The notes: generated by a model from the letters alone, not told the origin. A DNA stretch of 64,000 nt from Proteus faecis (GCF_003144395.1 NZ_PENZ01000030.1:54950-118949), one strand, 5' to 3'; counted from the first letter of the stretch, positions 40,051 through 51,900 are shown. A program made the numbers and translations.

Positions 40051-41559
40051 TTAATCACAAACCATTAATTTTCTATATTCTTCATAAGCATAATGATCTG
40101 TCATTCCACTGATATAATCTTGAATTAATCTTGTACGATAATAAAACTCTAAGACTTTACCTTTTTCAGTATTTATATCATTTAGCTTTTCTAACATTTC
40201 GTTATAAGCTAGTTTATGTTTCACAGAAAGCTTATGATATAAACGCGTCTCAATAACATATTTAGGATGTTCGTTATATTTATGCAATCTTAAAAAATCT
40301 TCCGTTGATAATAAAAGCAAGGGTTTATAGATATCAAGTAACCCACTAATCACGCGATATCCTTTCATTTCAAGTTCTTCAACTTCAGGATGGCTAAACA
40401 CCCATTTTTTAGCCACACTTTTTAATGTTGTTAATAAACGGTGCTCAGCACTATCCCCTTCCAATAAGGCGTGGTTAAAACTCCCTTCATAAACTTGAGG
40501 AAGATTTTTTATAAAACGGTAGGCAGTATAAGGGACTAATTTCCCTGTAATATAAACTCGTAAATACATAAAGAACTGATCTTGCATACTGCGCTTAGCT
40601 TCATTTTGATCGACTTTTTTATAAGCACGATTAACGGTTATATCAAATAAATCACCTTCAGTGACATCGCCATTTTCACGCCATGCATCACGTAAAAGCT
40701 GAACAAGACGGTTAATATCAAAAATTCCCTTTTCTACCGCATCATCTAAATCCGCAATACAATAAGAGATGTCGTCAGCAGCTTCCATAATATAAGTGAG
40801 GGGAAAGCGACAAAATTCCCCCATATCTAATTTTTGTTGTACTTCTTTTACAAATGCTAATTCAGACCAATAATACCCTGGTTTTTTCATTAAATAGCTA
40901 TATTCTTTAGGAACATCACCTTGCCAATAAGCAGGACGAGTGTATTTCAATACACACCCAATTTGCGCATAGGTTAAATTCAATTTAAGCAGATGATGTG
41001 CCATTCGGATAGCTTGCGCATTACCTTCAAATTGACATAAATCTTGGCGTAAAGTTTGTCGCAATTCATTTAATTGCACTTTAGCTGAATACTGCATAGG
41101 GATAAATGGGCAACGGTCGAATTCGGCCGTCGCCTCTGGTGATAATACTTTTTGAAACCAATGTTTAATTGCCGCTTCACCAAAATGGCCAAAAGGTGGG
41201 TTACCAATGTCATGCATTAAACACGCCATCTCAATTAAACTCTCAAGGCTATCAATACGCTCATTTAAGCCATACACTTCAAGCTTATTTTGTTTTTTTA
41301 ACTCACCAATAATTTGCTTAGCGATATAACGCCCTATTTGTTGAACTTCGAGAGAATGAGTAAGGCGACTGCGTACTGCGGAATTTGTCTCTAAGGGAAA
41401 GACTTGTGTTTTTTGTTGTAAACGACGAATAGCGGCTGAGTTAATAATACGCCCTCGATCACTTTCAAATTGTCGAGAAACCTGAATTTCATCATTAATA
41501 TCGATGTCACTGCTGTTGTATTTACGTTGATAATTTAACTTCAGCTTAAAATCGATCAT
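40051..41559 (-). CDS. dgt: dGTP triphosphohydrolase
   Basis: Hydrolyses dGTP to deoxyguanosine and tripolyphosphate, limiting the dGTP pool and restricting some phages. The 502-aa protein (E. coli 505) has the HD-domain metal motif [15 protein letters not shown] near residue 115, with [25 protein letters not shown] and [14 protein letters not shown] conserved. Divergent from mtnN. Confidence 0.96.
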   Translation of the reverse strand: MIDFKLKLNYQRKYNSSDIDINDEIQVSRQFESDRGRIINSAAIRRLQQKTQVFPLETNSAVRSRLTHSLEVQQIGRYIAKQIIGELKKQNKLEVYGLNERIDSLESLIEMACLMHDIGNPPFGHFGEAAIKHWFQKVLSPEATAEFDRCPFIPMQYSAKVQLNELRQTLRQDLCQFEGNAQAIRMAHHLLKLNLTYAQIGCVLKYTRPAYWQGDVPKEYSYLMKKPGYYWSELAFVKEVQQKLDMGEFCRFPLTYIMEAADDISYCIADLDDAVEKGIFDINRLVQLLRDAWRENGDVTEGDLFDITVNRAYKKVDQNEAKRSMQDQFFMYLRVYITGKLVPYTAYRFIKNLPQVYEGSFNHALLEGDSAEHRLLTTLKSVAKKWVFSHPEVEELEMKGYRVISGLLDIYKPLLLLSTEDFLRLHKYNEHPKYVIETRLYHKLSVKHKLAYNEMLEKLNDINTEKGKVLEFYYRTRLIQDYISGMTDHYAYEEYRKLMVCD

Positions 41560-41685
41560 TCCTATCCTCTTTCTGGCTTAAATGAAACGAATTCTCTATT
41601 CTTTGTGTTATATCGTGTTTTTCCGATAGATGTTAAACTCTATTTAAATTTTATTTATTCTTAACCTACAAGTGAGTATGACACA

Positions 41686-42381
41686 ATGAGAGTTGGCGTA
41701 ATAGGTGCAATGGAGCAAGAAGTCACACTTCTGCGTGATAAAATTGAAGATTGCCAAATCTTATCCCGTGGCGGTTGTGAAATCTATACAGGTAAAATTA
41801 ACGGTGTTGATGTTGCATTACTAAAATCAGGTATTGGTAAAGTTGCAGCCGCGATCGGCACAACATTATTACTTGAGCATTTTCGTCCTGATGTCGTTAT
41901 CAATACTGGCTCTGCGGGTGGCTTAGACTCAAGATTAAATGTCGGTGATATCGTTGTTTCAACAGAAGTGCGTTATCACGATGCTGATGTGACTGCGTTT
42001 GGTTATGAACCTGGTCAAATGGCACAATGCCCTCCCGCTTTTATTGCAGATCCCAAACTTATTAGCATCGCAGAAGAGTGTATTGAATCACTAAAATTAA
42101 ATGCAGTTCGTGGTTTAATTTGTAGTGGTGATGCTTTTATTAATGGTGCAGAACCTTTAGCTCGGATCCGTCGCACATTCCCAGATGTTGTGGCCGTAGA
42201 AATGGAATCAACCGCAATTGGCCATGTTTGCCATCAGTTCGATACACCATTTGTTGTGGTTCGTGCTATTTCTGATGTGGCTGATAAAGAATCACACTTA
42301 AGTTTTGATGAATTTTTATCTGTTGCCGCAGAACAATCAAGCTTAATGGTGACAGCGATATTGGATAAATTAAAAGACTAA
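41686..42381 (+). CDS. mtnN: 5'-methylthioadenosine/S-adenosylhomocysteine nucleosidase
   Basis: Cleaves MTA, SAH and 5'-deoxyadenosine at the glycosidic bond, recycling SAM by-products and feeding LuxS. The 231-aa length is standard; motifs [26 protein letters not shown] and the catalytic Asp in RAISDVAD are present. Followed by btuF. Confidence 0.97.
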   Translation: MRVGVIGAMEQEVTLLRDKIEDCQILSRGGCEIYTGKINGVDVALLKSGIGKVAAAIGTTLLLEHFRPDVVINTGSAGGLDSRLNVGDIVVSTEVRYHDADVTAFGYEPGQMAQCPPAFIADPKLISIAEECIESLKLNAVRGLICSGDAFINGAEPLARIRRTFPDVVAVEMESTAIGHVCHQFDTPFVVVRAISDVADKESHLSFDEFLSVAAEQSSLMVTAILDKLKD

Positions 42382-42413
42382 TTAAGTCGAGATAATCTTA
42401 ATACCGCTTTATC

Positions 42414-42472
42414 AATACCCCGCCTTTCTTTTTTACTTATTCTAAGATAAAAAATAGGTGGGTATTTTTTTA
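42414..42472 (+). terminator. mtnN terminator candidate
   Basis: AATACCC and GGGTATT are followed by Ts, with a long internal loop. It partially separates mtnN from btuF. Confidence 0.55.
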
Positions 42473-42486
42473 TTATTGGAAAAGTA

Positions 42487-43311
42487 ATGCGTTTATTTAT
42501 TAATCTTGGGTTATTACTCTGCCCATTATTTTGGCTCAATTTTGCTATTGCTACCACGCCTGTTGATCGTGTTATTACGCTATCGCCTTCAGCCACTGAA
42601 ATGGCTTATGCTGCGGGTATGGGTAATAATATTGTCGGAGTTAGTGCTTACTCTGATTATCCGGAGGCGGCTAAAAGTATTGAACAAGTGGCCAATTGGC
42701 AGGGCATTAATATCGAGCGCATTCTATTATTAAAACCTGATTTAATCATTGCATGGCGAGGCGGTAATCCACAACGTTCGTTAGATCAATTAAAAGCCTT
42801 GGGTATTCCTATCATTTATTCTGATCCACAAAGTATTGAAGAAATCGCAGACGATCTTATTACTCTTTCCAGTTATAGCCATCATCCTGATATTGCTTTA
42901 AAAAATGCCCAACAATTGCGCCAGCAATATCAGGCATTACAGCAACAATATGCATCAAATATATCGCATCACGCCAAGAAAAAAGTATTTATTCAATTTG
43001 GGATGCAACCATTATTTACCACATCAAATAGCACATTACAGAGCCATATTACGGAACTTTGCGGTGGAGAGAATATCTTTGCTAACAGCCCGGTGGCATG
43101 GCCTCAAGTAAGCCGAGAGCAAGTACTTACAAAGCAACCTGATTTGATTATATTCAGTGGTAAGGCAGAGCAAATACCTACAATAAAAGCATTTTGGCAA
43201 CCTCAACTCACTGTACCCGTTATTGCCATTGATGAAGACAGTTTTAGCCGACCTGCACCACGTATTATTAATGCAGTACAGCAAATTTGTGAGGCAGTGG
43301 CGAAAAGTTAA
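42487..43311 (+). CDS. btuF: BtuF, periplasmic vitamin B12-binding protein
   Basis: Delivers cobalamin to the BtuCD importer. A 274-aa precursor with a signal peptide ([17 protein letters not shown], cleavage likely after AIA). The mature start [20 protein letters not shown] matches the BtuF/FepB fold. [13 protein letters not shown] and the late [11 protein letters not shown] are family features. As in E. coli it follows mtnN. Confidence 0.92.
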   Translation: MRLFINLGLLLCPLFWLNFAIATTPVDRVITLSPSATEMAYAAGMGNNIVGVSAYSDYPEAAKSIEQVANWQGINIERILLLKPDLIIAWRGGNPQRSLDQLKALGIPIIYSDPQSIEEIADDLITLSSYSHHPDIALKNAQQLRQQYQALQQQYASNISHHAKKKVFIQFGMQPLFTTSNSTLQSHITELCGGENIFANSPVAWPQVSREQVLTKQPDLIIFSGKAEQIPTIKAFWQPQLTVPVIAIDEDSFSRPAPRIINAVQQICEAVAKS

Positions 43312-43367
43312 ATTACGTTTTGTTGAAAAACGAGAAAGGATTTAACAATAGGAAATTGAAAGTTTAA

Positions 43368-43406
43368 GGTTTTATTCTTAGGTTTTATTCTTAGGTGTTG
43401 TTCTTA
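43368..43406. repeat. Three tandem 13-bp repeats
   Basis: GGTTTTATTCTTA occurs twice exactly, followed by a third diverged copy GGTGTTGTTCTTA, between btuF and erpA. Confidence 0.85.
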
Positions 43407-43430
43407 AAAATTTATCTTTAAAAAATCCCA

Positions 43431-43555
43431 CCGACAAAAGTCGTGAGCGAGCAGTGCAACAAAGCAGGTAGCCTGCAGTAAGCGAAGCATACATTAGTAT
43501 GTGAGTATTACGAGCACAGCTCTAACGCCGTGGCATGCTACACAGCCACGACGCC
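43431..43555. repeat. Hairpin-rich intergenic element
   Basis: About 125 bp of higher G+C than the surroundings, made of successive hairpins: CGAC/GTCG, GCAGG/CCTGC, CATAC/GTATG and CGTGGC/GCCACG. It lies between the convergent btuF and erpA stops. It looks like a dispersed intergenic repeat or small structured RNA; I cannot test copy number here. Confidence 0.45.
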
Positions 43556-43564
43556 AAAGAAAAA

Positions 43565-43909
43565 TCAGATACTAAAAGAAGAACCACAACCACACGTACT
43601 CTTAGCATTAGGATTCGTCACAATAAAACGCGACCCTTCCAATCCTTCGGTATAATCCACACAACCGCCCACTAAATACTGCAAGCTCATTGGATCAACC
43701 ACTAAAGCAACGCCTTGTTTTTCTATGGTCATATCACCTTCATTCATTGCATCATCAAAGGTAAAACCATACTGGAATCCGCTACAACCGCCACCCGTGA
43801 TATAAACACGTAAACGCAGATTTGGATTTTCTTCATCTGCAATCAGATCTTTTACTTTATTTGCAGCCGCGTCAGTAAATTGTAACGGCAGAGCCATATC
43901 ATCACTCAT
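43565..43909 (-). CDS. erpA: ErpA, A-type Fe-S cluster carrier
   Basis: Inserts Fe-S clusters into targets such as IspG. The 114-aa protein (E. coli 114) has the three cluster cysteines C42 ([11 protein letters not shown]), C106 and C108 ([10 protein letters not shown]). Monocistronic and divergent from hemL. Confidence 0.97.
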   Translation of the reverse strand: MSDDMALPLQFTDAAANKVKDLIADEENPNLRLRVYITGGGCSGFQYGFTFDDAMNEGDMTIEKQGVALVVDPMSLQYLVGGCVDYTEGLEGSRFIVTNPNAKSTCGCGSSFSI

Positions 43910-44184
43910 TGTTCACTCCAGACTGGGTATTCCAGCAAAAAAACAGCCAGCAAAAAATTTATATTTCTTGCTGATATAATGTGATGATTATCTAATACCT
44001 GCTCATAACCTTCAAGTTTGTTGTGGACAAAATACACTTTTTGCTACCTATCACTTTTTACGATAAACCACGTACCCACAATAACAGTGAGAAATCAAAA
44101 TCTTGTTGCCGTAATTTGGCTTCATCTGCGTGGTGCTTTAGAATACGCCTTAATCTTACGCTCACCCATCATTAGGAGTCTGAC

Positions 44185-45471
44185 ATGAGCAAGTCTGAAA
44201 CGCTTTATAATCTCGCACAACAAGTGATCCCTGGCGGTGTCAACTCACCTGTTAGAGCATTTAACGGTGTAGGTGGAACCCCTCTTTTTATTGAACGTGC
44301 TAATGGTGCGTATATTTATGATGCCGATGGACGTGCTTACCTTGACTATGTTGGCTCATGGGGACCAATGGTTCTAGGTCATAATCACCCTGCTATTCGT
44401 GATGCTGTTACTGATGCGGTACAAAAAGGATTAAGTTTTGGTGCACCAACAGCAGCTGAAGTTGAAATGGCTAACCTCGTTACCGAACTAGTACCTTCAA
44501 TGGATATGGTTCGTATGGTGAACTCAGGCACAGAAGCAACAATGAGCGCGATCCGCCTTGCTCGTGGTTATACTGGCCGTGACAAAATCATTAAATTCGA
44601 AGGTTGCTACCACGGTCATGCAGATTGCTTATTAGTAAAAGCAGGTTCTGGTGCATTAACTATGGGCCAACCTAATTCACCGGGCGTACCCGCTGATTTT
44701 GTCAAACACACTTTAACTTGCACTTACAACGATTTAAATTCTGTACGCCAAGCCTTTGAAAACTACCCAGAAGAAGTCGCTTGTATCATTGTTGAACCAG
44801 TTGCGGGCAATATGAACTGCGTACCCCCTAAAGCAGACTTCTTACCCGGTTTACGTGCATTATGTGATGAGTTTGGTGCTTTACTGATCATTGATGAAGT
44901 AATGACAGGCTTTCGTGTAGCATTAGGTGGAGCACAAGCTTATTACGACGTTGATCCTGACTTAACCTGCCTCGGTAAAATCATCGGTGGCGGTATGCCG
45001 GTTGGTGCATTTGGTGGGCATATGGAAGTGATGTCTAAACTGGCACCTATTGGCCCTGTTTATCAAGCGGGAACCTTATCAGGCAATCCAATTGCAATGG
45101 CAGCAGGTTTAGCGTGTTTACACGAAGTATCACAACCGGGTGTTCATCAGACATTAGATGAGCTAACAACTATGCTCGCTGAGGGTTTACTGGAAAAGGC
45201 GCAACAAGCAGGCATTCCAATGGTTATCAACCATGTTGGAGGTATGTTTGGTCTGTTCTTTACAGATGCAAAAGAAGTGACTTGCTATCAAGATGTAATG
45301 AATTGTGATGTTGAGCGCTTTAAGCAATTCTTCCACTTAATGTTAGAAAAACGCATCTACCTTGCTCCTTCTGCATTTGAAGCAGGCTTTATGTCTATCG
45401 CACATACCAAAGAAGATATTCAACGCACTATTGATGCCGCGGAATATGCATTTGGAAAAATGAAACGCTAA
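44185..45471 (+). CDS. hemL: Glutamate-1-semialdehyde 2,1-aminomutase
   Basis: PLP enzyme making 5-aminolevulinate for heme and sirohaem. 428 aa (E. coli 426), with [15 protein letters not shown], the PLP Asp in [12 protein letters not shown] and the Schiff-base Lys in [14 protein letters not shown]. Good SD (TAGGAG). Own terminator follows. Confidence 0.97.
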   Translation: MSKSETLYNLAQQVIPGGVNSPVRAFNGVGGTPLFIERANGAYIYDADGRAYLDYVGSWGPMVLGHNHPAIRDAVTDAVQKGLSFGAPTAAEVEMANLVTELVPSMDMVRMVNSGTEATMSAIRLARGYTGRDKIIKFEGCYHGHADCLLVKAGSGALTMGQPNSPGVPADFVKHTLTCTYNDLNSVRQAFENYPEEVACIIVEPVAGNMNCVPPKADFLPGLRALCDEFGALLIIDEVMTGFRVALGGAQAYYDVDPDLTCLGKIIGGGMPVGAFGGHMEVMSKLAPIGPVYQAGTLSGNPIAMAAGLACLHEVSQPGVHQTLDELTTMLAEGLLEKAQQAGIPMVINHVGGMFGLFFTDAKEVTCYQDVMNCDVERFKQFFHLMLEKRIYLAPSAFEAGFMSIAHTKEDIQRTIDAAEYAFGKMKR

Positions 45472-45497
45472 TACCTATCTATTTTGACAAAAAACAA

Positions 45498-45520
45498 ACG
45501 GCACTGACGTGCCGTTTTTA
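45498..45520 (+). terminator. hemL terminator
   Basis: ACGGCAC-TGAC-GTGCCGT stem with a T-run, 25 bp after the stop. Confidence 0.92.
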
Positions 45521-45543
45521 TTTTAGCTAATCTACGTGATCAC

Positions 45544-47850
45544 TTACTCAGAAAACAGATCTTGTAACCACTTTGGTGCGCCACTTTCATCGGTATCTTG
45601 CTGAACAGGTGTGCACAATCCATCTGGATTGGCTGTCCATACAGGTAAAGTACGAACACCACCGCCATAACAAGCAAAGTTCCCTTGAGCATCAACAGAC
45701 ATCTCTGCGATATCTTCTGGTGCTGGTGGATTTAGTTTCAGCGGTGCCTGATTCTCTAAATAGTTACGATACAGCAACAATGCCCCTGTTGACCCCGTTA
45801 AATTCGTTGGGCCATTATTATCGCGCCCCATCCATGAGATCGTCACTTCCTTACCATCAATCCCTGCAAACCAACTATCGCGGAGATCGTTTGTCGTACC
45901 CGTTTTACCAGCAAGATTGTAATTACCAAATTTTGGTTTTAATACACGCCATGCTGTCCCTGAATTCACGACTTGTTGCATACCAAACAACGTCATATAA
46001 GCCGCTTGAGGTGAAACCGTCGTTTCCGCTTGAGGATAACTTTGGTAAAGCACGGTACCATTTTGAGCAATAACAGAACGCAATGATGATAGTTTTGCTC
46101 GATTACCTAAACTACCAATTGTTTGGAAGGTTTGAGCGACTTCCATTGGTGTTAAGTTTAATGCGCCTAATAGCATCGCTGGCACTTTTTCCAGATTTTC
46201 TGCGGGTGCACCTAAGTTAATCCAAGTTTGGATCACGCGATCTAACCCGACTTCTAAACCAAGATTTACAGTCGGTATATTGCGTGAAGTCGCTAATGCA
46301 TCCACCAACATTAATTTACCTTTATAACCACGATCATAGTTACGAGGTTGCCAAGGTTTGCCTCCTGGAATAGGCACAGATATTGGCTCATCAGCAAGCC
46401 ATGTATTTAAACGAAAACGCTCAGGTTCACTTAATGCCGTTAAGTAGGTCGCAGGTTTTGCCAAAGAGCCAATAGAGCGACGAGCCGATAATGCACGGTT
46501 AAAGCCCGCATATTGTGGTTGAGAGCCACCCACTAATGCTCTCACCTCACCACTTAAGCGATCCACAACAACCATCGCCCCTTCAAGATCGTCAATCTTA
46601 CGCACTTTACGTATATCGGCAACGCCCACTTCAACTGCTTTTTCAGCGGCATCTTGCGAGACCGGATCTAATGTAGTGAAAATTTTTGTACCCGATAAAT
46701 CTTTTACTTTATCGCCTAGGGTTGTTTGTAACTCTTGACGAACCAATTGCATAAATGCCGGTTGAGGCGTTAACGCTTCACTACGTGGTTTCACACCTAA
46801 AGGACGAGCACTCAGCACATTGTAAAGCTCTTGGTCGATTATCTCTTGGGTTTGCAGCAGTTTTAATACCACATTACGACGCTCTAACGCAGATTTTGGG
46901 TTACGCCATGGGTTATAAGCAGACGCACCTTTAACCATACCCACTAAAAGAGCTTGCTGATCAAGGCTTAATTCATCAACGGGACGACCAAAATAGTAAA
47001 GGCTAGCTAAAGGGAAGCCTCGAATTTGTTCATCACCACTTTGCCCTAAAAAAACCTCATTAAGATACAGTTCTAAAATACGATCTTTGCTATAACTCGC
47101 ATCCATAATGATCGCCATATAGGCTTCATTAAGCTTTCTTTTTAACGTTCTTTCGTTAGTCAAAAATAGGTTTTTCACTAACTGTTGCGTTAAGGTACTC
47201 CCGCCTTGAACCGCTTTACCTGCGCTAAAGTTTGCTAATACTGCGCGTCCAATCGAATAAAGGCTAATGCCATCATGCTCATAAAAACGGCGATCTTCTG
47301 TTGCAATTAGCGTATCCACTAATAATTGTGGAAATTTATCTCTTGCTAAGAATAAGCGTTGTTCACCATTTGCAGATTGCATCATGGTAATTAACTTAGG
47401 ATCAAGACGGAAAAAACCAAACTGCCGTTGATTATCCATGTTAGTAATACTAACCAATGAATTCTGCTCAAAGGCTAATTTAGCTAAAATTTGCTCTTCA
47501 CGACCATCAGGAAAATCGAAAGGTCGGCGCAACATCTCAATCGTGTTGCCTCTTACCACAAATTCGCCAGGACGAGTGATTTTGTTAACATTGCGGTATT
47601 GCATACCCTCGAGTAAGCTCACCATCTCTTTTTGGCTATAATTCATGCCCGGCTCTAAGTTAACTGTACGTCCGTAAACCGCAGCGGGTAATTCCCAAAC
47701 ATTGCCATCAAGGCGCTCTTTGATTTGAGAATGTAAATAAACCCCATAAATCCCCATTAAAACCGCAACCACAATGGCGATTTTGACAAATAACCAAAAC
47801 CAAGAACGACCTCTTTTGGTTTGTTTCACTGGTCTTTTCTTTCTACTCAT
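45544..47850 (-). CDS. mrcB: Penicillin-binding protein 1B
   Basis: Bifunctional peptidoglycan synthase, 768 aa (E. coli 844, which has a longer N-terminus). Order: short basic cytosolic tail, one membrane anchor (about 17-38), UB2H-like domain, glycosyltransferase GT51 (catalytic Glu in ATEDRRFYEHDG, then GGSTLTQQLVKN), and transpeptidase with SLAKP, SRN and KTGTTNDLRD motifs. Works with the lipoprotein LpoB. Downstream of hrpB in the same orientation. Confidence 0.95.
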   Translation of the reverse strand: MSRKKRPVKQTKRGRSWFWLFVKIAIVVAVLMGIYGVYLHSQIKERLDGNVWELPAAVYGRTVNLEPGMNYSQKEMVSLLEGMQYRNVNKITRPGEFVVRGNTIEMLRRPFDFPDGREEQILAKLAFEQNSLVSITNMDNQRQFGFFRLDPKLITMMQSANGEQRLFLARDKFPQLLVDTLIATEDRRFYEHDGISLYSIGRAVLANFSAGKAVQGGSTLTQQLVKNLFLTNERTLKRKLNEAYMAIIMDASYSKDRILELYLNEVFLGQSGDEQIRGFPLASLYYFGRPVDELSLDQQALLVGMVKGASAYNPWRNPKSALERRNVVLKLLQTQEIIDQELYNVLSARPLGVKPRSEALTPQPAFMQLVRQELQTTLGDKVKDLSGTKIFTTLDPVSQDAAEKAVEVGVADIRKVRKIDDLEGAMVVVDRLSGEVRALVGGSQPQYAGFNRALSARRSIGSLAKPATYLTALSEPERFRLNTWLADEPISVPIPGGKPWQPRNYDRGYKGKLMLVDALATSRNIPTVNLGLEVGLDRVIQTWINLGAPAENLEKVPAMLLGALNLTPMEVAQTFQTIGSLGNRAKLSSLRSVIAQNGTVLYQSYPQAETTVSPQAAYMTLFGMQQVVNSGTAWRVLKPKFGNYNLAGKTGTTNDLRDSWFAGIDGKEVTISWMGRDNNGPTNLTGSTGALLLYRNYLENQAPLKLNPPAPEDIAEMSVDAQGNFACYGGGVRTLPVWTANPDGLCTPVQQDTDESGAPKWLQDLFSE

Positions 47851-47978
47851 GAACGGTATCTCTCATTAAAACCCCTTTATCACGGGATAAAGAAGCCTAA
47901 CATTGTCGCTATTTTTCTGTGTGATCCCACAAGAAAGCTCTCAAATAGGGATAATCTACGATAAAAACTTAAATTAAC

Positions 47979-50429
47979 TTATTGGCTATATTTTTTTACT
48001 CGTCGAGTCGGTGCCGTATTCGCCGGATCATCAGGCCATAAATGCTTGGGATAACGTCCTTTCATCTCTTTTTGCACTTCTTTATAACTTCCTGCCCAAA
48101 ATGTCGCCAAATCGTGTGTTTTTTGGATAGGACGATGGGCTGGTGACAATAATTCCATGACGACAGGCAATTGACCATTCGCAATAATAGGGCTTTGTTG
48201 TTCGCCATAAACTTCTTGAATACGAATAGCAATCACCGGAGGTGACTCCAAATCATAAGTAATCATCACTTTTGTTCCTGTTGGCGCCAAATAATGCGTC
48301 GGAAATAAGCGTTGAAGCAACTGATTTTCATGCCAAGTTAATTGATTTTTAATAATTGTATTAATATCAATTTGTTGTAATGCTTTTAATGTCTGAATTT
48401 CCCCTAGTTCAGGTAAAAGCCATGTTTCTAAATTTTCAAGTAACACTGTTTCTGCTAAATCAGGTAATAAGGCTTCTGGACACCATTTTTTCGCTAAAGC
48501 AAGTCGTATAAAAAGCTGTTGAGTCTCTTCACTCAGCGCTAAAGCCTTTAAACCGTTATCTCTCAGCCAATTCAATAATGCTTGTTGCATTTGTTGCTTA
48601 TTTGGTTTGTCTAGTTGTCGCTGACTTAAAGTTAATCGCCCTAATTGACGCTGTTGCCATGCAACCAATGTGCCTCGTTTTTCATCCCATTCAACTGTGG
48701 TATTATTTTCAATAAGCTCAGGAAAGATAGCTGATATTTCATCGATATCAATGGGTAGCGCTAATAAAATGCGCACATCGGCATAATGTACATTTTGTAG
48801 TAATAACGGCGCTAAGATCCACTGAGTATTACTCATAGCGTGCGCATCATCCATCATGGCACCTTGCCCATTTGCCAAACGAAAACGTCCTTGATTATCA
48901 CGATTTTTAGCAATCCTATCAGGAAATCCAACCGCTAATAGTACACCTAACAATTCAGGACAAAACGTCCCTTTCCGATGTTGAGAAAGCTGTTTTTCAC
49001 GTCGTGTCCAGAACATGTTTTTCTGCTGAGAAACCCATTCTAGATTAATTTCCTGTCCTCGTGGAGGCTCTTCTAAGATTGCACATAAACGTGCAGCTGT
49101 CGCAAGGTGATTGTCACTTAGCTCACTCGCATAATCCAAAATCGCCGCTAATCGAGGTTCAATCCCCCATTGCGCCATGCGTGTTCCCCGATGTGTTAAT
49201 CCACCTTGTTTATTTATCGCACCTAAACGATACAGTAAATCTTTAGCTGCATATAATGCTTGTGGGGTTGGTGTATCCAACCAACTCAACTGATTAATGT
49301 CACGACATCCCCACTGCAAGACGGAAAGCCATAACGACGATAAGTCACTACTTAAAATTTCAGGTATTTGGTGAGAAGCAACACGCTCTGCCTGCTCTTG
49401 GCTGATTAAATGCCAGCAAATACCTGCCTCAAGACGCCCAGCTCGCCCAGCTCGTTGTGTTTGTGACGATTGGCTAATCCTTTGACGCAATAAGCTAGTG
49501 ACACCACTTTTCAAATCAAATTGAGCGCGTTTTTCAATGGCACTATCTAGGACTAAACGGATCCCTTCAATAGTCAGACTGGTTTCTGCAATATTGGTAG
49601 CAAGTACGATCTTTCGATAACCTTTTTCTGTTGGCTCAATCGCTTTTTGTTGTTCCGCTAATGAAAGAGCACCATAAAGTGGGAAGAGTAAAATATTGTC
49701 ATCCACTTTATCCTTTAGAATATCTGCAACGCGTACTATTTCTGCACTTCCCGGCAAGAATATCAGCATAGAGCCGGTTTCTTGCGCCAATAATCGCAAC
49801 GCCATTGTGGCAATTTCTTGTTCGAAGGGTTGATACGAATTGATAGGAAAATAGGCTCTTTCAACGGGATAACTACGCCCTTGCGCACTGATCATAGGGG
49901 CATCAGGTAGTAGTGAGGTAATTTTTTGATTATCTAAGGTCGCGGACATAATCAAAACACGCAAATCATCACGTAATCCCATCTGTACATCGAGCAATAG
50001 CGCTAGTGCTAAATCCGCTTGTAAACTACGTTCATGAAATTCATCTAAAATCACAAGGCTTACGCCAGTCAACTCCGGATCTTGCTGTAACATCCGGTTT
50101 AATACGCCTTCTGTTACTACTTCAAGTCGAGTTTTTGAGCTAACTTTGCTTTCCGCTTTCATACGATAACCTACCGTATTTCCAACTTCTTCATTTAGCT
50201 GATTTGCTAAACGGTAAGCAATACTTTTAGCGGCTACTCTCCTTGGCTCTAATAAAATTATTTTTCCATCAAAACAATTTTGCTCCAGCAAATAGAGGGG
50301 TAACGCCGTGGATTTACCGGCACCTGTAGGTGCATGAAGCAAAACTTGTGGGGATTGTTTTAACGCAGTAACGATTTTTTCTGTTACATCAAAGATTGGC
50401 AATAAATGCACACGGGCTCCATGGCTCAT
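47979..50429 (-). CDS. hrpB: HrpB, DEAH-box ATP-dependent helicase
   Basis: An 816-aa DExH/RHA-type helicase: Walker A HAPTGAGKSTALP, DEAH-like ILDEFHERS, motif III MSATLD, motif VI QRAGRAGR, then HA2 and the HrpB C-terminal domain. The cellular role in enterobacteria is poorly known. It diverges from sfsA and precedes mrcB. Confidence 0.95.
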   Translation of the reverse strand: MSHGARVHLLPIFDVTEKIVTALKQSPQVLLHAPTGAGKSTALPLYLLEQNCFDGKIILLEPRRVAAKSIAYRLANQLNEEVGNTVGYRMKAESKVSSKTRLEVVTEGVLNRMLQQDPELTGVSLVILDEFHERSLQADLALALLLDVQMGLRDDLRVLIMSATLDNQKITSLLPDAPMISAQGRSYPVERAYFPINSYQPFEQEIATMALRLLAQETGSMLIFLPGSAEIVRVADILKDKVDDNILLFPLYGALSLAEQQKAIEPTEKGYRKIVLATNIAETSLTIEGIRLVLDSAIEKRAQFDLKSGVTSLLRQRISQSSQTQRAGRAGRLEAGICWHLISQEQAERVASHQIPEILSSDLSSLWLSVLQWGCRDINQLSWLDTPTPQALYAAKDLLYRLGAINKQGGLTHRGTRMAQWGIEPRLAAILDYASELSDNHLATAARLCAILEEPPRGQEINLEWVSQQKNMFWTRREKQLSQHRKGTFCPELLGVLLAVGFPDRIAKNRDNQGRFRLANGQGAMMDDAHAMSNTQWILAPLLLQNVHYADVRILLALPIDIDEISAIFPELIENNTTVEWDEKRGTLVAWQQRQLGRLTLSQRQLDKPNKQQMQQALLNWLRDNGLKALALSEETQQLFIRLALAKKWCPEALLPDLAETVLLENLETWLLPELGEIQTLKALQQIDINTIIKNQLTWHENQLLQRLFPTHYLAPTGTKVMITYDLESPPVIAIRIQEVYGEQQSPIIANGQLPVVMELLSPAHRPIQKTHDLATFWAGSYKEVQKEMKGRYPKHLWPDDPANTAPTRRVKKYSQ

Positions 50430-50496
50430 TAACTTTCTTGACTAGGCATTGTAGCATTAGCGCTTTATTAAAGGTCATACTTTCATCGGAGTGATC

Positions 50497-51207
50497 ATGA
50501 AATTTGAGCAACCGCTACAATCTGCCACTTTACTAAAACGATATAAGCGTTTTTTAGCAGACGTTGTTACCCCTAATGGGGAAGAATTCACGCTTCATTG
50601 TGCCAACACAGGTGCAATGACGGGATGTGCAACACCGGGTGATACCGTTTGGTACTCCACCTCTTTGAATGCAAAAAGAAAATATCCACACAGCTGGGAA
50701 CTGACTCAAACTCAAACCGATGATTGGATTTGTGTAAATACCTTAAGAGCGAATGGGATAATTGCTGATGCGATTGAGGCAGGTGACATTCCAGAATTAT
50801 CCGAGTATGACGAGATAAAACGAGAAGTGAAATACGGTAGTGAGAATAGCCGTATTGATATTTTACTTAAATCAAATCATAAAGTTGACTGTTATATTGA
50901 AGTGAAGTCAGTCACCTTACTCGACAACGGTATGGGTTATTTCCCTGATGCAAAAACAGAACGTGGTCAGAAACATCTTCGAGAGTTGACCGCTATCGCA
51001 AAATTGGGTTTAAGGGCTGTCTTATTCTACGCAGTTCCCCATACTGGAATTATGGAAGTGACTGTTGCTAAAGAGATTGATCCTAACTATGCTTCACTGC
51101 TAAAAGAAGCATGTGATGCGGGGGTTGAAATCTTGTGTTATCGCATCAATATTAGTGAATACAATTTAACAATCGGACAGCAATTACCTTTTATTTCAAA
51201 TGGTTAA
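50497..51207 (+). CDS. sfsA: SfsA, sugar fermentation stimulation protein
   Basis: A 236-aa protein of the SfsA family (E. coli 234), with an OB-like N-terminus and a PD-(D/E)XK-type nuclease fold: SRIDILLKS and YIEVKSVTL supply the D and E-x-K residues. Named for an effect on maltose genes; the biochemical function is unclear. I use ATG 50497, with GGAG five bases upstream, rather than the GTG at 50491. Confidence 0.92.
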   Translation: MKFEQPLQSATLLKRYKRFLADVVTPNGEEFTLHCANTGAMTGCATPGDTVWYSTSLNAKRKYPHSWELTQTQTDDWICVNTLRANGIIADAIEAGDIPELSEYDEIKREVKYGSENSRIDILLKSNHKVDCYIEVKSVTLLDNGMGYFPDAKTERGQKHLRELTAIAKLGLRAVLFYAVPHTGIMEVTVAKEIDPNYASLLKEACDAGVEILCYRINISEYNLTIGQQLPFISNG

Positions 51208-51403
51208 TTGAAATTCATGGTGTTAGTTAATCATTTTTTAACTAAAAAGGGATATTTACTTGCGTGCCTTCACACCATGAGAAAACTTATTAAAGGAATA
51301 ATTGCTATCCTCGCGGGCATCTGCTATTTATAGCGCCCTATTTTTTCCCCTTCCTATTTTTAAGGTGGGGATTATTCAGAAATGCGTATGTAGGAGAAGC
51401 ATT

Positions 51404-51859
51404 ATGCAAGAAGGGCAAAAGCGTAAAACATCGTCCATGAGCATTCTCGCTATTGCTGGCGTTGAGCCATATCAGGAAAAAGCGGGCGAAGAGTACATGA
51501 ACGAAGCCCAATTAGCGCATTTTAAGCTAATACTTGAATCTTGGCGCAATCAGCTCAGGGATGAAGTCAACCGCACCGTTACTCATATGCAAGATGAGGC
51601 GGCAAACTTCCCTGATCCCGTTGACCGAGCTGCACAAGAAGAAGAATTCAGTCTTGAGCTGCGTAACCGTGATCGTGAACGTAAACTCATTAAGAAAATC
51701 GAGAAAACACTGAAGAAAGTCGAAGATGATGACTTTGGTTTCTGTGAATCTTGTGGAGTTGAAATCGGCATTCGCCGTTTAGAAGCTCGTCCTACAGCCG
51801 ATTTATGCATCGACTGTAAAACATTAGCTGAAATCCGTGAAAAGCAGATGGCTGGCTAA
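51404..51859 (+). CDS. dksA: DksA, RNA polymerase secondary-channel regulator
   Basis: Binds RNA polymerase and potentiates ppGpp, linking to relA in this window. The 151-aa product matches E. coli DksA almost residue for residue. The coiled coil bears the tip DxxDxA ([10 protein letters not shown]), and a Zn finger is formed by CESCG and CIDC. Start at MQEGQKRK with SD TAGGAG; the open frame upstream is not coding. Confidence 0.98.
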   Translation: MQEGQKRKTSSMSILAIAGVEPYQEKAGEEYMNEAQLAHFKLILESWRNQLRDEVNRTVTHMQDEAANFPDPVDRAAQEEEFSLELRNRDRERKLIKKIEKTLKKVEDDDFGFCESCGVEIGIRRLEARPTADLCIDCKTLAEIREKQMAG

Positions 51860-51869
51860 TAATGAGCAG

Positions 51870-51900
51870 ACGCCTCAACCTAATACGTTGAGGCGTTAAT
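51870..51900 (+). terminator. Hairpin between dksA and gluQ
   Basis: ACGCCTCAAC-7 nt-GTTGAGGCGT is a perfect 10-bp stem, but only TTAAT follows, so it is probably partial and lets some transcription reach gluQ. Confidence 0.65.

Noticed and set aside
45573-46073. 166-codon plus-strand ORF
   Set aside because: Antisense shadow of the mrcB transpeptidase domain.
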